DNA of 64,000 nucleotides, from the NCBI RefSeq assembly GCF_002307495.1, contig NZ_NTMR01000020.1, positions 62,001 to 126,000 on the forward strand, written 5' to 3'. Below the pieces are notes generated by a model, which saw only the letters and a program-made list of their open reading frames with translations, was not told where the DNA came from and did not search any database. This document shows positions 29,191 through 38,068 of this stretch, piece after piece; positions within the stretch are counted from its first letter, which is position 1, and every line of letters starts with the position of its first letter. The position numbers and the translations under genes were made by a program. This DNA comes from Pseudomonas abyssi. Lineage in GTDB: Bacteria; Pseudomonadota; Gammaproteobacteria; Pseudomonadales; Pseudomonadaceae.

Positions 29191-29210
29191 CGAGCCGCCA
29201 AAAGGGGACA
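29191..29210 (-). promoter_or_regulatory. Candidate ECF-sigma promoter element in front of receptor 1
   Basis: Read on the minus strand, TGTCCCCTTTTGGCGGCTCG lies between fecR and the receptor. It matches the element before receptor 2 at 14 of 20 positions and resembles the -10 and downstream part of the E. coli fecA promoter (TGTCCTTTTT...CTCG). The -35 region is not convincing. Confidence 0.4.
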
Positions 29211-29225
29211 GCTCGAATGAAAAAC

Positions 29226-30221
29226 TCAGGCGGCGGTGACCGACACCCAGTAGCGCGTACGATAGACCACCTTGACCGGAAGGCTGTAGGCAAGGCTGGC
29301 CAGTACCTGATCGGTGTTGTCCAGCTGAAAGGCACCACTGACCGGCAAGCGCGCAATCTGTTCATCGCAACGCACCAGCCCCGTGCGATAGCGGCCTAGC
29401 TCCGCCAGAAAACGGCCAAGCGGCAGGCGATCGGCCACCAGCACCCCCTCTGCCCAGTCGGCTCCATGCGGATCTACCGGTTGCGGCAAACCGGCACCAC
29501 GGCTGTCAAAGCGCAATTGCTGACCGGCCTGGATCAGTGGCCTGCGCGCGCTGCTGCGCGGCTCGATCTCAACCGCGCCAGCAAACACCTGAACCAGCGT
29601 ATGCTCGCGCTGCTGACGCACAACGAAGCGGGTACCCAACGCCCGTACCCCACCGTGTCGGGTCAGTACCCGCAGCGGCCGCTGCGGGTCGTGAGACTGC
29701 GCCGGATCAGCGCCGGTATCGATCAGCAACTCGCCGCGATGCAGGCGGATCAGGCGCTGGGTGCGGTCATATCGTACGTCCAGCGCCGTATCGGTATTCA
29801 GGGTCAGCTCGCTGCCGTCGTTGAGGGTCAGGGTACGTTGCTGGCCGGTACGGGTGGCGTAATCGGCCTGCCATTCCCGCCATGGCAACACCTGGTAACC
29901 GGCAACGCCGGCCGGTACCACCGTCATCAACAGCACCAGCGACTTGATCGCACGGCGGCGCGATAGCTCGGTGCGCTCGCTCAGCACTGACATGCCCAAC
30001 TGTGGCGGCACCAGACCAAACTTGTCATTTACCTGCAGGGCGCGGCGCCAGGCCTGTTCATGCTGATCGCTGCGAGCCCGCCATTGGGCCAATTGCTCGG
30101 CCAGTTGCGGGTCCTGTGCGGACTCATGCCAACGCACCAGCCATTGAGCGGCTTCCCGAATGACCGCGCGGTCCAGAGCCTCGCGCGGGTGGCTGGATGT
30201 CAGGGGGTCAGCAGTATGCAT
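29226..30221 (-). CDS. FecR-type transmembrane sigma regulator, cassette 1
   Basis: The 331-residue FecR-like protein passes the occupied-receptor signal across the inner membrane to its ECF sigma factor. The N-terminal cytoplasmic part (about residues 18-60, EAAQWLVRWHESAQDPQLAEQL and QHEQAWRRALQV) binds sigma; a single membrane segment near 92-110 follows (SLVLLMTVVPAGVAGY); the periplasmic part holds the FecR core RTLTLNDGSELTLNTDTAL, GELLIDTG and TRHGGVRALGTRFVV. Its C-terminal ~75 residues (a secretin/STN-like fold in this family) would meet the receptor's STN domain. It overlaps the sigma gene by 22 bases and precedes the receptor by 86 bases. Confidence 0.94.
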   Translation of the reverse strand: MHTADPLTSSHPREALDRAVIREAAQWLVRWHESAQDPQLAEQLAQWRARSDQHEQAWRRALQVNDKFGLVPPQLGMSVLSERTELSRRRAIKSLVLLMTVVPAGVAGYQVLPWREWQADYATRTGQQRTLTLNDGSELTLNTDTALDVRYDRTQRLIRLHRGELLIDTGADPAQSHDPQRPLRVLTRHGGVRALGTRFVVRQQREHTLVQVFAGAVEIEPRSSARRPLIQAGQQLRFDSRGAGLPQPVDPHGADWAEGVLVADRLPLGRFLAELGRYRTGLVRCDEQIARLPVSGAFQLDNTDQVLASLAYSLPVKVVYRTRYWVSVTAA

Positions 30222-30712
30222 TGCTCAAAGGCCTCCGCCATGTCGCGTTTGATGGTGCGCACACTGACGCCGAGCAGCTCGGCGATCTGTGCATAGGTCA
30301 ATCCTTCCAGTTGGGCGAGCAAGAACACCCGGCGCGCGCGGGCAGGCAACCCGTCGAGCAACGCGTCTATCTCATGCAGGGTTTGCAGCAGCACTGCCTG
30401 GACTTCTGGTGACGGCACCTCCGGCTCGGGTAGACTCGCCAAGGTTTGTTGCCAGGCCTGTTCCAGGGCCCGCCGGCGCAAGTGATTGGATAGCAGTCGC
30501 CCGGCAACGGTACGCAGGAAAGCCCGTGGCTCGTGAATCGGCTCAACGCTAGCGACATTGCGCGCGGTGAGCACTCGTATAAAGGTATCCTGTGCCAGGT
30601 CCGCCGCATCGTGCAGGCATCCGAGACGCTGACGCAGCCAGCCAAGCAACCAGCGATGGTGCTCTGCGTAGAGCGCGCCGCACTCCTCCCTTGCCTGATC
30701 TCCCACCGTCAT
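30200..30712 (-). CDS. ECF sigma factor, FecI/iron-starvation type, cassette 1
   Basis: The 170-residue protein has sigma region 2 (LYAEHHRWLLGWLRQRLGC, DAADLAQDTFIRVL) and region 4 (LDGLPARARRVFLLAQLEGL, TYAQIAELLGVSVRTIKRD), with no region 3 or 1.1. The RLGC.xDAADLAQDTF pattern is that of FecI/FpvI iron-starvation sigma factors. ATG 30712 has AGGGA about 9 bases upstream. A Fur-box-like palindrome lies 25-39 bases ahead of the start. The gene overlaps fecR; together they should be iron-repressed and then switch on the downstream receptor. Confidence 0.94.
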   Translation of the reverse strand: MTVGDQAREECGALYAEHHRWLLGWLRQRLGCLHDAADLAQDTFIRVLTARNVASVEPIHEPRAFLRTVAGRLLSNHLRRRALEQAWQQTLASLPEPEVPSPEVQAVLLQTLHEIDALLDGLPARARRVFLLAQLEGLTYAQIAELLGVSVRTIKRDMAEAFEQCILLTP

Positions 30713-30736
30713 GCCACTCAATCCCTTTGCCTTAGA

Positions 30737-30751
30737 TGCGAATAATTCTCA
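30737..30751 (-). promoter_or_regulatory. Fur box of iron cassette 1
   Basis: On the minus strand the sequence is TGAGAATTATTCGCA, a 7-1-7 inverted repeat that differs from a perfect TGAGAAT-N-ATTCTCA by one base. It lies just upstream of the ECF sigma gene, as expected for iron repression by Fur. Confidence 0.75.
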
Positions 30752-30912
30752 TTGTAGAGGTGCTCGCAGGCAGATGCAACGACTGGGTGCGCAATCCGTC
30801 GGTTACCGCGCCTGATGCGCAGCGCAAAGCTGGCAGCTCGCACGGCTGGCAGATAAAATACCCGGCTTCAAAGAATGGCAGACTATGCCACCGCTCTCCC
30901 GTGAGGTCCCTG

Positions 30913-32244
30913 ATGTCCACCCCGTCCAACGCCCCTAAAGTGGGCTTTGTTTCCCTTGGCTGTCCGAAAGCGCTGGTTGATTCCGAGCGCATCCTGACCC
31001 AGCTGCGCACCGAAGGTTATCAGGTGGTACCCACCTACGAAGACGCCGACGTTGTGGTGGTCAACACCTGCGGATTTATCGATACCGCCAAGGCTGAATC
31101 GCTGGATGCCATTGGCGAAGCCATCGCCGAGAACGGCCGTGTGATCGTCACCGGCTGCATGGGTGTTGAAGAAAGCGCGATCCGTGACGTGCACCCGAGC
31201 GTGCTCGCCGTCACCGGCCCACAGCAGTACGAGCAGGTGGTCAGTGCTGTTCATGAGGTAATACCACCCAAGCAGGATCACAACCCGCTGATCGATCTGG
31301 TGCCGCCACAGGGCGTCAAGCTGACGCCGCGCCACTACGCCTATCTGAAAATTTCCGAGGGCTGCAACCACAGCTGCAGCTTCTGCATCATTCCGTCGAT
31401 GCGTGGCAAGCTGGTCAGCCGCCCGGTGGGTGAGGTGCTCAGTGAAGCCGAGCGCCTGGCCAAGGCCGGCGTGAAGGAAGTGCTGGTCATCTCCCAGGAC
31501 ACCAGCGCCTACGGCGTCGACATCAAATACCGCACCGGCTTCTGGAACGGCCGCCCGGTCAAGTCGCGCATGACCGAGATGTGCGAAGCGCTGAGCGAGC
31601 TGGGTATATGGGTACGCTTGCATTACGTTTACCCCTACCCACATGTGGACGAGCTGATTCCGCTGATGGCCGAGGGCAAGATCCTGCCGTACCTGGATAT
31701 CCCCTTCCAGCACGCCAGCCCGAACGTGCTCAAGGCCATGAAGCGCCCGGCGTTTGAAGACAAAACCCTTGCCCGCATCAAGAAATGGCGCGAGATCTGC
31801 CCTGAGCTGACCATCCGCTCGACCTTTATCGTCGGCTTCCCGGGCGAAACCGAGGAAGACTTCCAGTACCTGCTCGACTGGCTGACCGAAGCGCAGCTCG
31901 ACCGCGTTGGCTGCTTCAAATACTCCCCGGTCGAAGGCGCGCCGGCAAATGATCTGGGGCTGGAAGCGATTCCGGAGGATGTGCAGCAGGATCGCTGGGA
32001 GCGCTTCATGGCGCACCAGCAGGCGATTTCCACCGCGCGCCTGCAGCAGAAGATCGGCAAGACCATCCAGGTCATCATCGACGAAGTGGACGAAGAAGGC
32101 CCAATCGGCCGTTCGATGGCAGACGCGCCGGAAATCGACGGCAACGTTTACCTCGATACCGACGAAGACCTCAAACCGGGCGATATGGTCACCGTCGTGG
32201 TAACCGACGCCGACGAGTACGATCTTTGGGCACAGTTGGCCTGA
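30913..32244 (+). CDS. rimO: Ribosomal protein S12 methylthiotransferase
   Basis: RimO is a radical-SAM enzyme with two [4Fe-4S] clusters that adds a methylthio group to Asp-88 of ribosomal protein S12. The 443-residue protein has the N-terminal UPF0004 domain with cluster cysteines in [21 protein letters not shown] and VTGCMG, the radical-SAM motif [12 protein letters not shown] (C-x3-C-x2-C) near residue 150, and a C-terminal TRAM domain ending DEYDLWAQL. The ATG at 30913 follows GTGAGGTCCCTG and gives the normal N-terminus; the longer frame from 30736 runs through the promoter region and Fur box. It is divergent from the ECF sigma gene and convergent with the MoxR gene. Confidence 0.97.
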   Translation: MSTPSNAPKVGFVSLGCPKALVDSERILTQLRTEGYQVVPTYEDADVVVVNTCGFIDTAKAESLDAIGEAIAENGRVIVTGCMGVEESAIRDVHPSVLAVTGPQQYEQVVSAVHEVIPPKQDHNPLIDLVPPQGVKLTPRHYAYLKISEGCNHSCSFCIIPSMRGKLVSRPVGEVLSEAERLAKAGVKEVLVISQDTSAYGVDIKYRTGFWNGRPVKSRMTEMCEALSELGIWVRLHYVYPYPHVDELIPLMAEGKILPYLDIPFQHASPNVLKAMKRPAFEDKTLARIKKWREICPELTIRSTFIVGFPGETEEDFQYLLDWLTEAQLDRVGCFKYSPVEGAPANDLGLEAIPEDVQQDRWERFMAHQQAISTARLQQKIGKTIQVIIDEVDEEGPIGRSMADAPEIDGNVYLDTDEDLKPGDMVTVVVTDADEYDLWAQLA

Positions 32245-32330
32245 TTCCGTGAACGGTCGCCGTGCCCTGCCGGTGACCGCCTCCCCCGCTGGATCCTGCT
32301 CGTACCGGCCCGCAGAGATCGCTTAATCGC

Positions 32331-33419
32331 TTAATCGAGCAAATGGCGCTGTTGATACAGCTGCTGCCAGTGCTCACCCTGCTTGCCGCTGACTTCGGTA
32401 TCGAAGTAATGACGTACCCGACGACGGTCCTGCGGGTTATCTTTCAGCGCCGCACCGATAATGAAGTGCAGCAGGTCTTCCGGCGCCATCATGCCGCCGC
32501 GGTAATACCAGGCGTATACCATCAGCGCGTGAGCCACAGCCACCGCCTCGGCAGTCGACATCACCGCGGCGGCCAGTCGGTCGGTGCTGCGGCCACTGAG
32601 CGTCTGGCCGTTGCGCAGTTCGTGAAACACCGTTACCAGCATCTCCAGAATGGCCGGCTCGGCAGCCATCTCCACGCCTGACTGACGCGCCAGCAAGCTG
32701 GATTCGCGCTGCACAATATCCAGTTCGGCATCGAGATCATCGATGGGCTCGATGGTTTCAAAGTTGAGCCGGCGTTTCAGCGCTGCGCTCATGTCGAACA
32801 GGCCGCGGTCGAGCGAGTTGGATGTCGCAATCACATTGAAGCCTTCACGCGCATAGAGCACGCCGTCTTCCCCCGCCAACTCGGGTATCTGCAGCTGCCG
32901 CTCGGACAGAATTGACAAAAGCGCGTCCTGCACCAGCTGCGGGCAACGGGCGAGTTCTTCAAAGCGCACCAGCTTGCCCTGCTCCATGCCGATAAACAGC
33001 GCACCGGGTATCAACGCTTCGCGGCAGGGGCCCAGTTTGTCGAGCAGGCTGGTGTTCCAGTCATAGATCAGTTGGCGGTAATGCGAGATAGTGCCCCCCT
33101 GTATGGTCAGGCGCGACTGCCCGGATACGCCGCAGGCGATGAGTTCGGACAACCATGACTTGGCGGTACCCGGCTCGCCGATCAGCATGGCGCCGCGGTT
33201 GGTTGCCAGCGAGACGATAACCCGGCTGACCATCTCACGTGGCGCGACGAACTTGCGCTCAATGCCGAGTGCATCGTTACCCAACACAAAGTGCTCGATA
33301 GCCGTGGGCGACAGCAGCCAACCGGGCGGCACCGGGCCGTCATCCCACTGCTGAAGTTTTACCAGTTGATCCTGAAAGCGATCTTCTGCGGCGGGCCGCT
33401 GGATGGCCTTATCTTTCAT
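32331..33419 (-). CDS. MoxR-type AAA+ ATPase, overlapping the GspE fusion gene
   Basis: The 362-residue AAA+ protein has Walker A GEPGTAKS at residues 81-88, a Walker B-like ALFIGMEQGKLVRFEELAR segment where the usual DE is displaced to EE, and sensor motif VIATSNSLDRGLFDMSAALKRRLNFE. MoxR ATPases act as chaperone-like activators of VWA-containing partners. Here no VWA gene is adjacent. ATG 33419 fits GGAGAATGGGT upstream; in-frame starts at 33443 and 33425 have poor spacing. The true start lies just after the GspE-fusion stop (33431), and the ribosome site is inside that gene's last codons, which suggests translational coupling. Client unknown. Confidence 0.88.
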   Translation of the reverse strand: MKDKAIQRPAAEDRFQDQLVKLQQWDDGPVPPGWLLSPTAIEHFVLGNDALGIERKFVAPREMVSRVIVSLATNRGAMLIGEPGTAKSWLSELIACGVSGQSRLTIQGGTISHYRQLIYDWNTSLLDKLGPCREALIPGALFIGMEQGKLVRFEELARCPQLVQDALLSILSERQLQIPELAGEDGVLYAREGFNVIATSNSLDRGLFDMSAALKRRLNFETIEPIDDLDAELDIVQRESSLLARQSGVEMAAEPAILEMLVTVFHELRNGQTLSGRSTDRLAAAVMSTAEAVAVAHALMVYAWYYRGGMMAPEDLLHFIIGAALKDNPQDRRRVRHYFDTEVSGKQGEHWQQLYQQRHLLD

Positions 33420-33430
33420 ACCCATTCTCC

Positions 33431-35701
33431 TCAGCCCTTCCATTGGCCGCGTTTTTCCGGTGCCATGCGCTCCTGCGGCAGAATTCGCGGCAGCTCGCTT
33501 AGCGGGATATTGCCCTGAATAACGTGATCCAGCGCGCTGTCACGCATGGTGTACAATCCCGAGTCGAGCGCCAGCGCACGCAGTTCGCCCACCGGCGTGC
33601 GTCGGGAGACGGCATTGCGCAGCTCACCGTTGAACTGCAGGAATTCAATCACCCCTACTCGCCCCTTGGTGCCAGTGCCGTTACATTGCGGGCAGCCCTT
33701 GCCCCGGAAGCAGCGAAAGCCCTTGGGAGCGGCTTTGGGAAACAGCTCCTTGAGGATGTCCGGGTCTGGCTCATCCTCCACTTTGCAGTGCTCGCAAACC
33801 CGCTTGGCCAGGCGCTGAGCGATCACAGCCAGCAGTTCGCTGGCCAGCGAATTCGGGTGCACGTTCAGGTCGAACAGGCGCTGCACCGCATCGACCGCAT
33901 CGTTGCAGTGCAGCGTTGAGAGCACCACATGGCCGGTCTGGGAAGCACGGATCGCTTCCTGCGCGGTTTCATGGTCACGGATTTCGCCGACCAGAATCAC
34001 ATCCGGGTCCTGGCGGACGAACGAGCGCATGGCATCGGCAAAGCTGAAGCCGATGTCCGGCCGTACGCGCGTCTGCTGGATGTTGTCGATAGAGTATTCG
34101 ATCGGATCTTCGACCGTGATGACCTTGCGCGTGGTGTCCTCAGCCAGCAGCTGCAGCCCGGCATTCAGCGTGGTGGTTTTGCCTGAGCCCGTTGGCCCCA
34201 CCACCAGCACCAAACCCGCCGGATTTCGCAGCAAACGGCGGTACGCGCTGGCAATATGCTCCTGCATGCCCAGCTGTTCGATGCTGATCAGCGACGAGTT
34301 TTGCGGTAACAGGCGAATGACCACATGCTCGCCATGCAGCGACGGTTGTACCTGAACGCGCAGGTCATAGTGGGTGTTGCCCACCCGTGCCTGCGAGCGG
34401 CCGCCCTGGGGTAGTCGGCGCTCGGCGATGTTCAGCTCCGAGCGCAGCTTGACCACATTGATCAGACCGGCATATTCGGCCGGCGTGATGTAGTAATGAT
34501 CCAGATCACGCAGCTCGCCATCGACCCGCAGGCGTACCCGTATATTGGCGCCGTAACGCTCCAGATGGATGTCACTGGCGCGATCGGCCACCGCATCCAG
34601 CAGCAGCGCCTCGTACAGGTTGACCAGGCGAGCGTCACTGTGTGGCGCTTCCGACGTCAGCAGATCTGCAGCTTTGCCTGGCGCCTTGTCATCGGCTTTG
34701 CGCACGCCCTTCTCACCGCGCTCCAGCGCTCCCCAGATGCGTCGATAATCAACCGGCGTGACCAGTACGCGGTTGATCTTCAGACCTGGAAACAACTGTT
34801 GCACCTCGTCCATCGGTGCGTTCGGATCCCGGCAGGCGACGGTTACGCTGGATTTGTCCGCATGGATCGGGATGATGTGCTCGTGGCTGAGGTAGGCGCG
34901 CGACAGGTTGCCGTGCAGCGTGGGGTCAATCTGCGCCATGACCTCGTTGGCGCTGAGCAGCGGCAGACCGTATTGATCCGACAGCGCGCGATACAGCTTT
35001 TGCGCGTCGATGTTCTGCAGACGCGCGATTTCATCGACCACCAGGGAGCGGTTGCGACCCGCACGGGCGCGCGCCTCGTTCAACATCTCGGGCGAGACAA
35101 ATCCCAGCTCGACGTAGATGTCATCGCCCGCCGGAACAAACTCGATATACCCGTGCTCGCTGCGCGCGATGCGTTTGTTGCCCCGGTTTATGTACTTGAC
35201 CAGCAGCTGCCGCGACGCCTCGCCAATCTCGACACAAAGGAACTCACCGCGCAGGGTCAATTGATCCCACAGAGGTTCGCGGGTCTTGATCTTGGGGGTG
35301 GATACCACAATCAGATCAAAGGGCGCCATGTCGGCTGCCCCTGAACCGACGTCAGCGCAGCGCACTGTGACGTTATGCAACCCCTGGGCAGCCAGCGCGG
35401 TGCGTGAGAATTCGGCCAGGCTCTGCAGCCGCTCCACGGCGATGACTTCTTTGGCCAACACGGCCAGTATCGCTGTCAGGTAGCCCGAACCGGAGCCCAA
35501 GTGCAGTACCCGAGCCCCGGGGCCGATCCGACAGGCTTGCAAAATCTGCTCTACCGTCTTGAGCGGAGGGATGCCGCGACCGGCGACCCGCCGTTGCCCA
35601 TCACTGAGAATAAAAGCCTTGCGATCAATGCTCGCCAGCGCATGAGCGCAGCGAGTCTGCCAGTCCCTGTTTGCAATATAGCCCCCTGCCAGCATCATCA
35701 T
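33431..35701 (-). CDS. Fusion of a protein-isoaspartate-methyltransferase-like domain to a GspE/PilB-type secretion ATPase
   Basis: The 756-residue protein joins two families. Residues 1-190 look like protein-L-isoaspartate O-methyltransferase: GIPPLKTVEQIL, SAM motif I VLHLGSGSGYL (65-75), EVIAVERLQSLAEFS and FDLIVVSTP. Residues about 195-330 form an N-terminal MshEN/T2SSE_N-like domain (LGFVSPEMLNEARA, YGLPLLSANEVMAQIDP). From about 365 on comes a complete type II/IV secretion ATPase: Walker A GPTGSGKTTT near 500, Asp box, Walker B DPDVILVGEIRD, His box QTGHVVLSTLHCNDA and a Cys4 zinc element CEHC...CPQC. No pilus or type II secretion operon is nearby. Three ATGs start the frame; the second or third fits GAGAAG best. 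Motor domain is secure; role is unknown. Confidence 0.9.
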   Translation of the reverse strand: MMMLAGGYIANRDWQTRCAHALASIDRKAFILSDGQRRVAGRGIPPLKTVEQILQACRIGPGARVLHLGSGSGYLTAILAVLAKEVIAVERLQSLAEFSRTALAAQGLHNVTVRCADVGSGAADMAPFDLIVVSTPKIKTREPLWDQLTLRGEFLCVEIGEASRQLLVKYINRGNKRIARSEHGYIEFVPAGDDIYVELGFVSPEMLNEARARAGRNRSLVVDEIARLQNIDAQKLYRALSDQYGLPLLSANEVMAQIDPTLHGNLSRAYLSHEHIIPIHADKSSVTVACRDPNAPMDEVQQLFPGLKINRVLVTPVDYRRIWGALERGEKGVRKADDKAPGKAADLLTSEAPHSDARLVNLYEALLLDAVADRASDIHLERYGANIRVRLRVDGELRDLDHYYITPAEYAGLINVVKLRSELNIAERRLPQGGRSQARVGNTHYDLRVQVQPSLHGEHVVIRLLPQNSSLISIEQLGMQEHIASAYRRLLRNPAGLVLVVGPTGSGKTTTLNAGLQLLAEDTTRKVITVEDPIEYSIDNIQQTRVRPDIGFSFADAMRSFVRQDPDVILVGEIRDHETAQEAIRASQTGHVVLSTLHCNDAVDAVQRLFDLNVHPNSLASELLAVIAQRLAKRVCEHCKVEDEPDPDILKELFPKAAPKGFRCFRGKGCPQCNGTGTKGRVGVIEFLQFNGELRNAVSRRTPVGELRALALDSGLYTMRDSALDHVIQGNIPLSELPRILPQERMAPEKRGQWKG

Positions 35702-35911
35702 GTTCTTCTCGCAGCATACCTCAGGGCCAACGAGCCCTACATCACAAATTCGCCGGCCTGAAACGCGCAGAGCACATCATTCGATGGGTACGTATGCGCC
35801 ATTGAGTGCGCGAATGAAACGGCATCATCGCAGTCGGCTTTGCTCGCGCAGCCGATCTTTGTCATATTTCATAAGCTCATCGGCGGCCCAGGCAATGGTA
35901 GGGAACAGCCA

Positions 35912-38008
35912 ATGGCAGTAAACCGCAGTATCACCGAATCAACCAGCACAACGCTGCGCTCCCTGTTTGACTCAGTCGGAGCCTACGTATACGCAAAGGA
36001 TCGCAATGGCGCCTACCTGTATGCCAACAAGGCAATATGTGAGCTGTTTAGCCGACCGCTTGACTACATCCTCGGCAAGACCGACGCCGACTTTATGGAC
36101 ATTGCTCATTCAGACTCGCTGATTCGCAATGACCGTGAAGTGCTGGAACGTGGCGCAGAGCTGCATGAAGAAGAGCAGATTCTGCTGTTGCACGAAACCG
36201 AACCGCGGCTGTTCTGGACCATCAAGGTACCGATTCTGGGGCCGCGCAACGAAATTGTCGGCTTGACCGGAATCTCCTCCCAGCTGGGCGATGACGTTCG
36301 CCACACCTCAGACGCCATCCGCCATAACCAGTTGCTCAATACCATCTTGTCCAACGTCGACGCCTACATCTACGTCAAGGACTTTGATGGCACCTATCTG
36401 TACGCTAATCAGCAGGTAATATCCCTGCTTGGGCGCGAGCAGAGAGACGTGATCGGACTGACCGACCTGGATGTGCACAGCCCGGATGTCGCCCGGCGGC
36501 TGATGACACTGGATCGGGACGTACTGGACTCCCAACAGCGCCGGGCTTGCGAGGAGCTGTTGGTGGACAGCTCGGGAGCCCATCGTCACTTCTGGTCGAT
36601 CAAGATGCCCATTCGCCTGCCGGGCCACCCCCGTGCGCTGATCGGCTTTTCGTCGGACATTACCGAGCTGCTCGCCCTGCGCCGCGACGCAGAGCAGGCG
36701 CGCACCGTAGATACGCTGACCGGCCTGCTCAATCGAACCGGGCTGGAGGAGGCGCTCACCTGGCAGATAAAGGCCAATTCTGACCGTCAGGCCGGGCCAG
36801 CGCTGATCACCATCAACCTAGACCAGTTCAAGTACCTGAACAACAGCCTGGGCCAAAGCGCCGGTGATGAGGTGCTGCGCCAGGCTGCGCTGCGGCTGGA
36901 AACCGCCAGCTGGTTGCAGGGACAACTGGCACGTGTTGGCGGCAACACCTTTGTGGTGCTGTTGGCGCAAATCGAAGGGCCAGAAGAGACGGCCGTTCTC
37001 GCCGAACACATTCGCCTCCTGCTCAACGAGCCGTACCGTCTGAATGACCAGCCCTGTCACCTCACCGCCAGTCTGGGCATCGGCTTGTTTCCCAACGATG
37101 GCCGCACTGCGCAGGCTCTGCTCGCCAATGCCGAATCCGCCATGTATCACGCCAAGGAGCAAGGCCGCAATCGCTGGACTTTCTACTCCAGTTCACTCAG
37201 CCAGGCCGCCACCGAGCGGCTGGATCTTGAACACGACCTGCGCGCGGCACTGACTGCGCATCAGTTCGAGCTGTATTACCAACCCAAGGTCGCTGCCAGC
37301 GACGGGCGCATTACCGGTGTCGAGGCGCTGATTCGCTGGAATCGGCCGAACCACGGCCTGATCCCGCCTGACCGTTTTATCCCGCTCGCCGAGCAGTTGG
37401 GGCTGATAGTCGAGATGGGCGACTGGGTCATTGAGCAGGCCTGCCGGCAAATGGCGGCCTGGGCCCGTGATGGCATGCTGGTGTCCATTGCGGTCAATCT
37501 GTCGCCTGCGCAGCTATCCCACCCCTCGCTGATAGAGCGGGTTGCTACACTGATTGATGCCTACGCCATCCGCCCTGGCATGCTGCACATGGAGGTCACC
37601 GAGTCGATGATGCTCAACGATCCGGAACAGGCCATTGCGCACCTGCAGGCGCTGCGGGATTTGGGCGTGACCTTGTCGATTGATGACTTTGGTACCGGTT
37701 ATTCATCCATGGCCTACCTCAAGCGTTTGCCGGTCAACAAGATCAAGCTGGACCGCAGTTTCATCCAGCAGATCGCCAGCGACCCGCGTGAGGCCGACCT
37801 GTGTGCCGGCATCATTGCTCTGGCCCACAAGCTGGGGTTGGCGGTGGTGGCCGAGGGCGTGGAAACACGGGAACAACAACAGATTTTGACCGGTATGGAG
37901 TGCGACGTGTTTCAGGGGTACCTGTTCAGCAAACCGATGCAGATTGCTGCGGCAACCCAGTACCTCAGCTCACCACGCAGCCCTCTGATCAGCGGACAAT
38001 CAACTTGA
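35912..38008 (+). CDS. PAS-PAS-GGDEF(degenerate)-EAL protein, probable c-di-GMP phosphodiesterase
   Basis: The 698-residue cytoplasmic protein has two PAS domains (LFDSVGAYVYAKDRNGAYLY and ILSNVDAYIYVKDFDGTYLY, both followed by a SLLGRE/KTD-like PAS core), a GGDEF domain and an EAL domain. The GGDEF signature reads GGNTF near residue 342, so cyclase activity is unlikely. The EAL domain keeps EALIRWNRP near 470, NLSPAQL, MEVTESMML, IDDFGTGYSSMAYLKRLP, KLDRSFI and VVAEGVET, the metal and substrate residues of active phosphodiesterases. AGGGAAC precedes ATG 35912; a 24-codon extension from 35840 has none. It is divergent from the GspE fusion. The two PAS domains suggest a ligand or redox input. 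Confidence 0.93.
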   Translation: MAVNRSITESTSTTLRSLFDSVGAYVYAKDRNGAYLYANKAICELFSRPLDYILGKTDADFMDIAHSDSLIRNDREVLERGAELHEEEQILLLHETEPRLFWTIKVPILGPRNEIVGLTGISSQLGDDVRHTSDAIRHNQLLNTILSNVDAYIYVKDFDGTYLYANQQVISLLGREQRDVIGLTDLDVHSPDVARRLMTLDRDVLDSQQRRACEELLVDSSGAHRHFWSIKMPIRLPGHPRALIGFSSDITELLALRRDAEQARTVDTLTGLLNRTGLEEALTWQIKANSDRQAGPALITINLDQFKYLNNSLGQSAGDEVLRQAALRLETASWLQGQLARVGGNTFVVLLAQIEGPEETAVLAEHIRLLLNEPYRLNDQPCHLTASLGIGLFPNDGRTAQALLANAESAMYHAKEQGRNRWTFYSSSLSQAATERLDLEHDLRAALTAHQFELYYQPKVAASDGRITGVEALIRWNRPNHGLIPPDRFIPLAEQLGLIVEMGDWVIEQACRQMAAWARDGMLVSIAVNLSPAQLSHPSLIERVATLIDAYAIRPGMLHMEVTESMMLNDPEQAIAHLQALRDLGVTLSIDDFGTGYSSMAYLKRLPVNKIKLDRSFIQQIASDPREADLCAGIIALAHKLGLAVVAEGVETREQQQILTGMECDVFQGYLFSKPMQIAAATQYLSSPRSPLISGQST

Positions 38009-38068
38009 GCGCCACCCGACATAGCGCGGCGGGGGCGCCTCTGCGCTAGCAGCGCTGGAGACGTATTT

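Noticed and set aside
30883-32016. Minus-strand frame opposite rimO
   Set aside because: Mirror of rimO, which is secure by its radical-SAM and cluster motifs.
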